Below, piece by piece: positions 6,711-7,990 of a DNA stretch of 7,990 bases. Numbering within the stretch: position 1 is the first letter of the stretch; each line of letters starts with the position of its first letter. A program made the position numbers and the translations under genes. The notes below the pieces were generated by a model. That model worked only from the letters and a program-made list of their open reading frames with translations, was not told the origin of the DNA and searched no databases. This DNA is from an uncultured Bacillaceae bacterium (GTDB lineage: Bacteria > Bacillota > Bacilli > Bacillales > Caldibacillaceae), in the NCBI GenBank assembly GCA_937951955.1, contig CALGAD010000152.1, positions 1 through 7,990 on the forward strand, in the 5' to 3' direction.

Positions 6711-7990
6711 TTCTGTTCACTTCTTTCGGTAGCGATTGAAGCTGATCATACTTTGCCCAATCGACATCAAAAGGATGGTATTTTGGTTCCTTTAATTGAT
6801 CAGACTGTTGTTCAACAAAATCGTAAAACCTCTCATTGATTTCGTTCATGTCATGATTGGCTAATAATCCGATTAACCATTTTATCCGTTCTTTACGAAT
6901 TGATAAATCATCGATTTTCAGGTATTCAAAAATCCTTTTGGGCAAATACGGAGAATAACGAGAGTAATTGACAACCCTTGGTTTATGTAACCAGGCTTTT
7001 AGGATTGAGGACCAGGGGATATCCCGTTTTTTATTCATGTAAGGTCGATAATCCGAGTATAAGATTTCTCCGTAAGGAGAAATAACTTTAAATCGATCCC
7101 AATATTTAATCACTGTCAGCTGTCCATAATTGTATCCCCTCGGTACATGGACTTTCGTCTGATCGATGATGATTTCACCATATTTGTTCGCCTTAGCAGA
7201 CTCCTCCTTGAATACCGGGTAGTCGTTTTCAGGTAAAGCTAAAAGGTGATCATACTCTTCTTCTAATAGCTCTTTTATTGTTTTCTTCTTTTGATAATGA
7301 ATTCGATTCCTGTCTTTTATTAGTTTTTCTTCTAATATCCTGTTGAGGTGTTCAAGACTATTGATTACCGGAGCTGGTGTGACAAAATTATATCGAATAT
7401 AGCCCACTTTATTCTCTACATTTCCTTTTTCATTTCCTCTTCGAGGATTGCATGCTTGTGGTACAAAACCATAGTAATTAGCGAATCGCCAGAATTCATC
7501 GGTGAACACGGCTTCTTCATTTCGGCCCCTTGGTTTAACGACTGCCGCTTTCAAATTATCGATTCGAATTTTTCTAGGTACACCGCCTAACTGGTTGAAA
7601 ATCATTTTTAAACCATGCAGAAAACATTCCTGGTTCTCTCCTGGTAAGGCAACACAAAATGCGGCATTACTATACGGCAAAGTCATGACTAAACAATGGA
7701 CATCGATATACTTTCCATCTTTTACAGCACTAGTTAAGCCGAAATCTACTTGTGCTTCTGCAGGCGGGTGAATCAACCGTTCATAATTTTGATCTCTTTC
7801 TTCTTCTGGGTTATCTTTGCCTTTTTTCCATTCAGCGATGAAGTAACAAACGGTCCGATAGGACCCCTGAAACCCCATTTCCTTTAAATCTTCAAATATT
7901 TTTTTGTTTGTTCTTCTCTCTTTTTTCTTTAATTTGTAATCCTCAGTAAGCCAATCAGAAACAATCTCTCCCCATTTTTCCTCGTACATC
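6700..7990 (-). CDS. istA: IS21-family transposase IstA (DDE), N-terminus cut by right edge
   Basis: IstA is the transposase that cuts and joins the element ends. The frame is open to the right edge; the Met at 7989 is probably internal, because IstA proteins are normally longer and begin with a helix-turn-helix that is missing here. Counting from that Met, the catalytic triad is D82 (AQVDFG), D144 (IRIDNLKAAV) and E192 (NEKGNVENKVGYIR), all in typical family context. Residues ~1-55 look like the end of the DNA-binding region and ~270-315 like the small beta domain after the catalytic core (GEIIIDQTKVHVPRGYNYGQ). No frameshift or stop is seen, so the element may still be active if the outer part is intact. 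The stop codon overlaps the start of istB. Confidence 0.93.
   Translation of the reverse strand, partial: MYEEKWGEIVSDWLTEDYKLKKKERRTNKKIFEDLKEMGFQGSYRTVCYFIAEWKKGKDNPEEERDQNYERLIHPPAEAQVDFGLTSAVKDGKYIDVHCLVMTLPYSNAAFCVALPGENQECFLHGLKMIFNQLGGVPRKIRIDNLKAAVVKPRGRNEEAVFTDEFWRFANYYGFVPQACNPRRGNEKGNVENKVGYIRYNFVTPAPVINSLEHLNRILEEKLIKDRNRIHYQKKKTIKELLEEEYDHLLALPENDYPVFKEESAKANKYGEIIIDQTKVHVPRGYNYGQLTVIKYWDRFKVISPYGEILYSDYRPYMNKKRDIPWSSILKAWLHKPRVVNYSRYSPYLPKRIFEYLKIDDLSIRKERIKWLIGLLANHDMNEINERFYDFVEQQSDQLKEPKYHPFDVDWAKYDQLQSLPKEVNRNEL

Larger units (their letters stand above)
5926..7990 (-). mobile_element. IS21-family insertion sequence, partial (one end plus istB and most of istA)
   Basis: An istA-istB pair in the standard order and overlap identifies the family. 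The element is read on the - strand and runs off the right edge, so the other end and the target duplication cannot be seen. The inner end is placed at 5926 because IS21 ends start with TG, the repeats lie just inside, and the degraded gene to the left stays protein-like up to about 5925. TG at 5933 is an alternative edge, so the boundary is uncertain by about 10 bases. The element looks more AT-rich than the surface-protein gene, which fits a separate origin. Confidence 0.8.

Overview
The window looks like a chromosomal segment of a low-to-moderate-GC Gram-positive bacterium, most likely Bacillaceae. The clues are a sortase-anchored surface protein with an LPETAT-type signal, strong GGAGG-type ribosome sites, a classic hairpin plus T-run terminator, and an IS21-family element. 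No rRNA, tRNA or CRISPR array was seen. The genus cannot be fixed from sequence alone.

Left two thirds (1-5162, + strand): one very long reading frame for a cell-wall-anchored, multidomain extracellular protein. It enters from the left edge, so its start and signal peptide are outside the window. Order: acidic low-complexity linker, two copies of an [Ig-like + lamin-tail (LTD)] module, a third Ig-like domain, a large beta-rich region, another Ig-like domain, a calcineurin-like metallophosphoesterase, a fibronectin-III-like domain, an Asp/Pro-rich wall-spanning linker, and an LPETA sorting signal with membrane anchor and basic tail. A single in-frame TAA (1707-1709) falls inside the second LTD. 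The frame is the same on both sides and homology to the first LTD runs straight across it, so the two open frames are halves of one gene carrying a nonsense codon (or a sequencing error). A strong intrinsic terminator follows at 5173-5206.

Middle (5207-5925): no intact gene. A good ribosome site and ATG (5305-5321) open a gene that breaks up after about 9 codons. Piecing the frames together gives a remnant of roughly 200 codons with about five frameshifts and one internal stop. I do not recognise the family. Its 3' end runs into the insertion sequence.

Right third (about 5926-7990, - strand): the istB-side end of an IS21-family insertion sequence, with istB (AAA+ helper ATPase) complete and istA (DDE transposase) truncated by the right edge. 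The two genes overlap by 11 bases and are probably translationally coupled. The end next to istB carries short direct and inverted repeats as expected for transposase-binding sites.

Overall: a cell-surface phosphoesterase locus with a probably recent nonsense mutation, next to an older decayed gene that an IS21 element appears to have cut. No undescribed multi-gene system is evident. The most interesting items are the interrupted surface enzyme, the reconstructable broken gene, and the IS junction.
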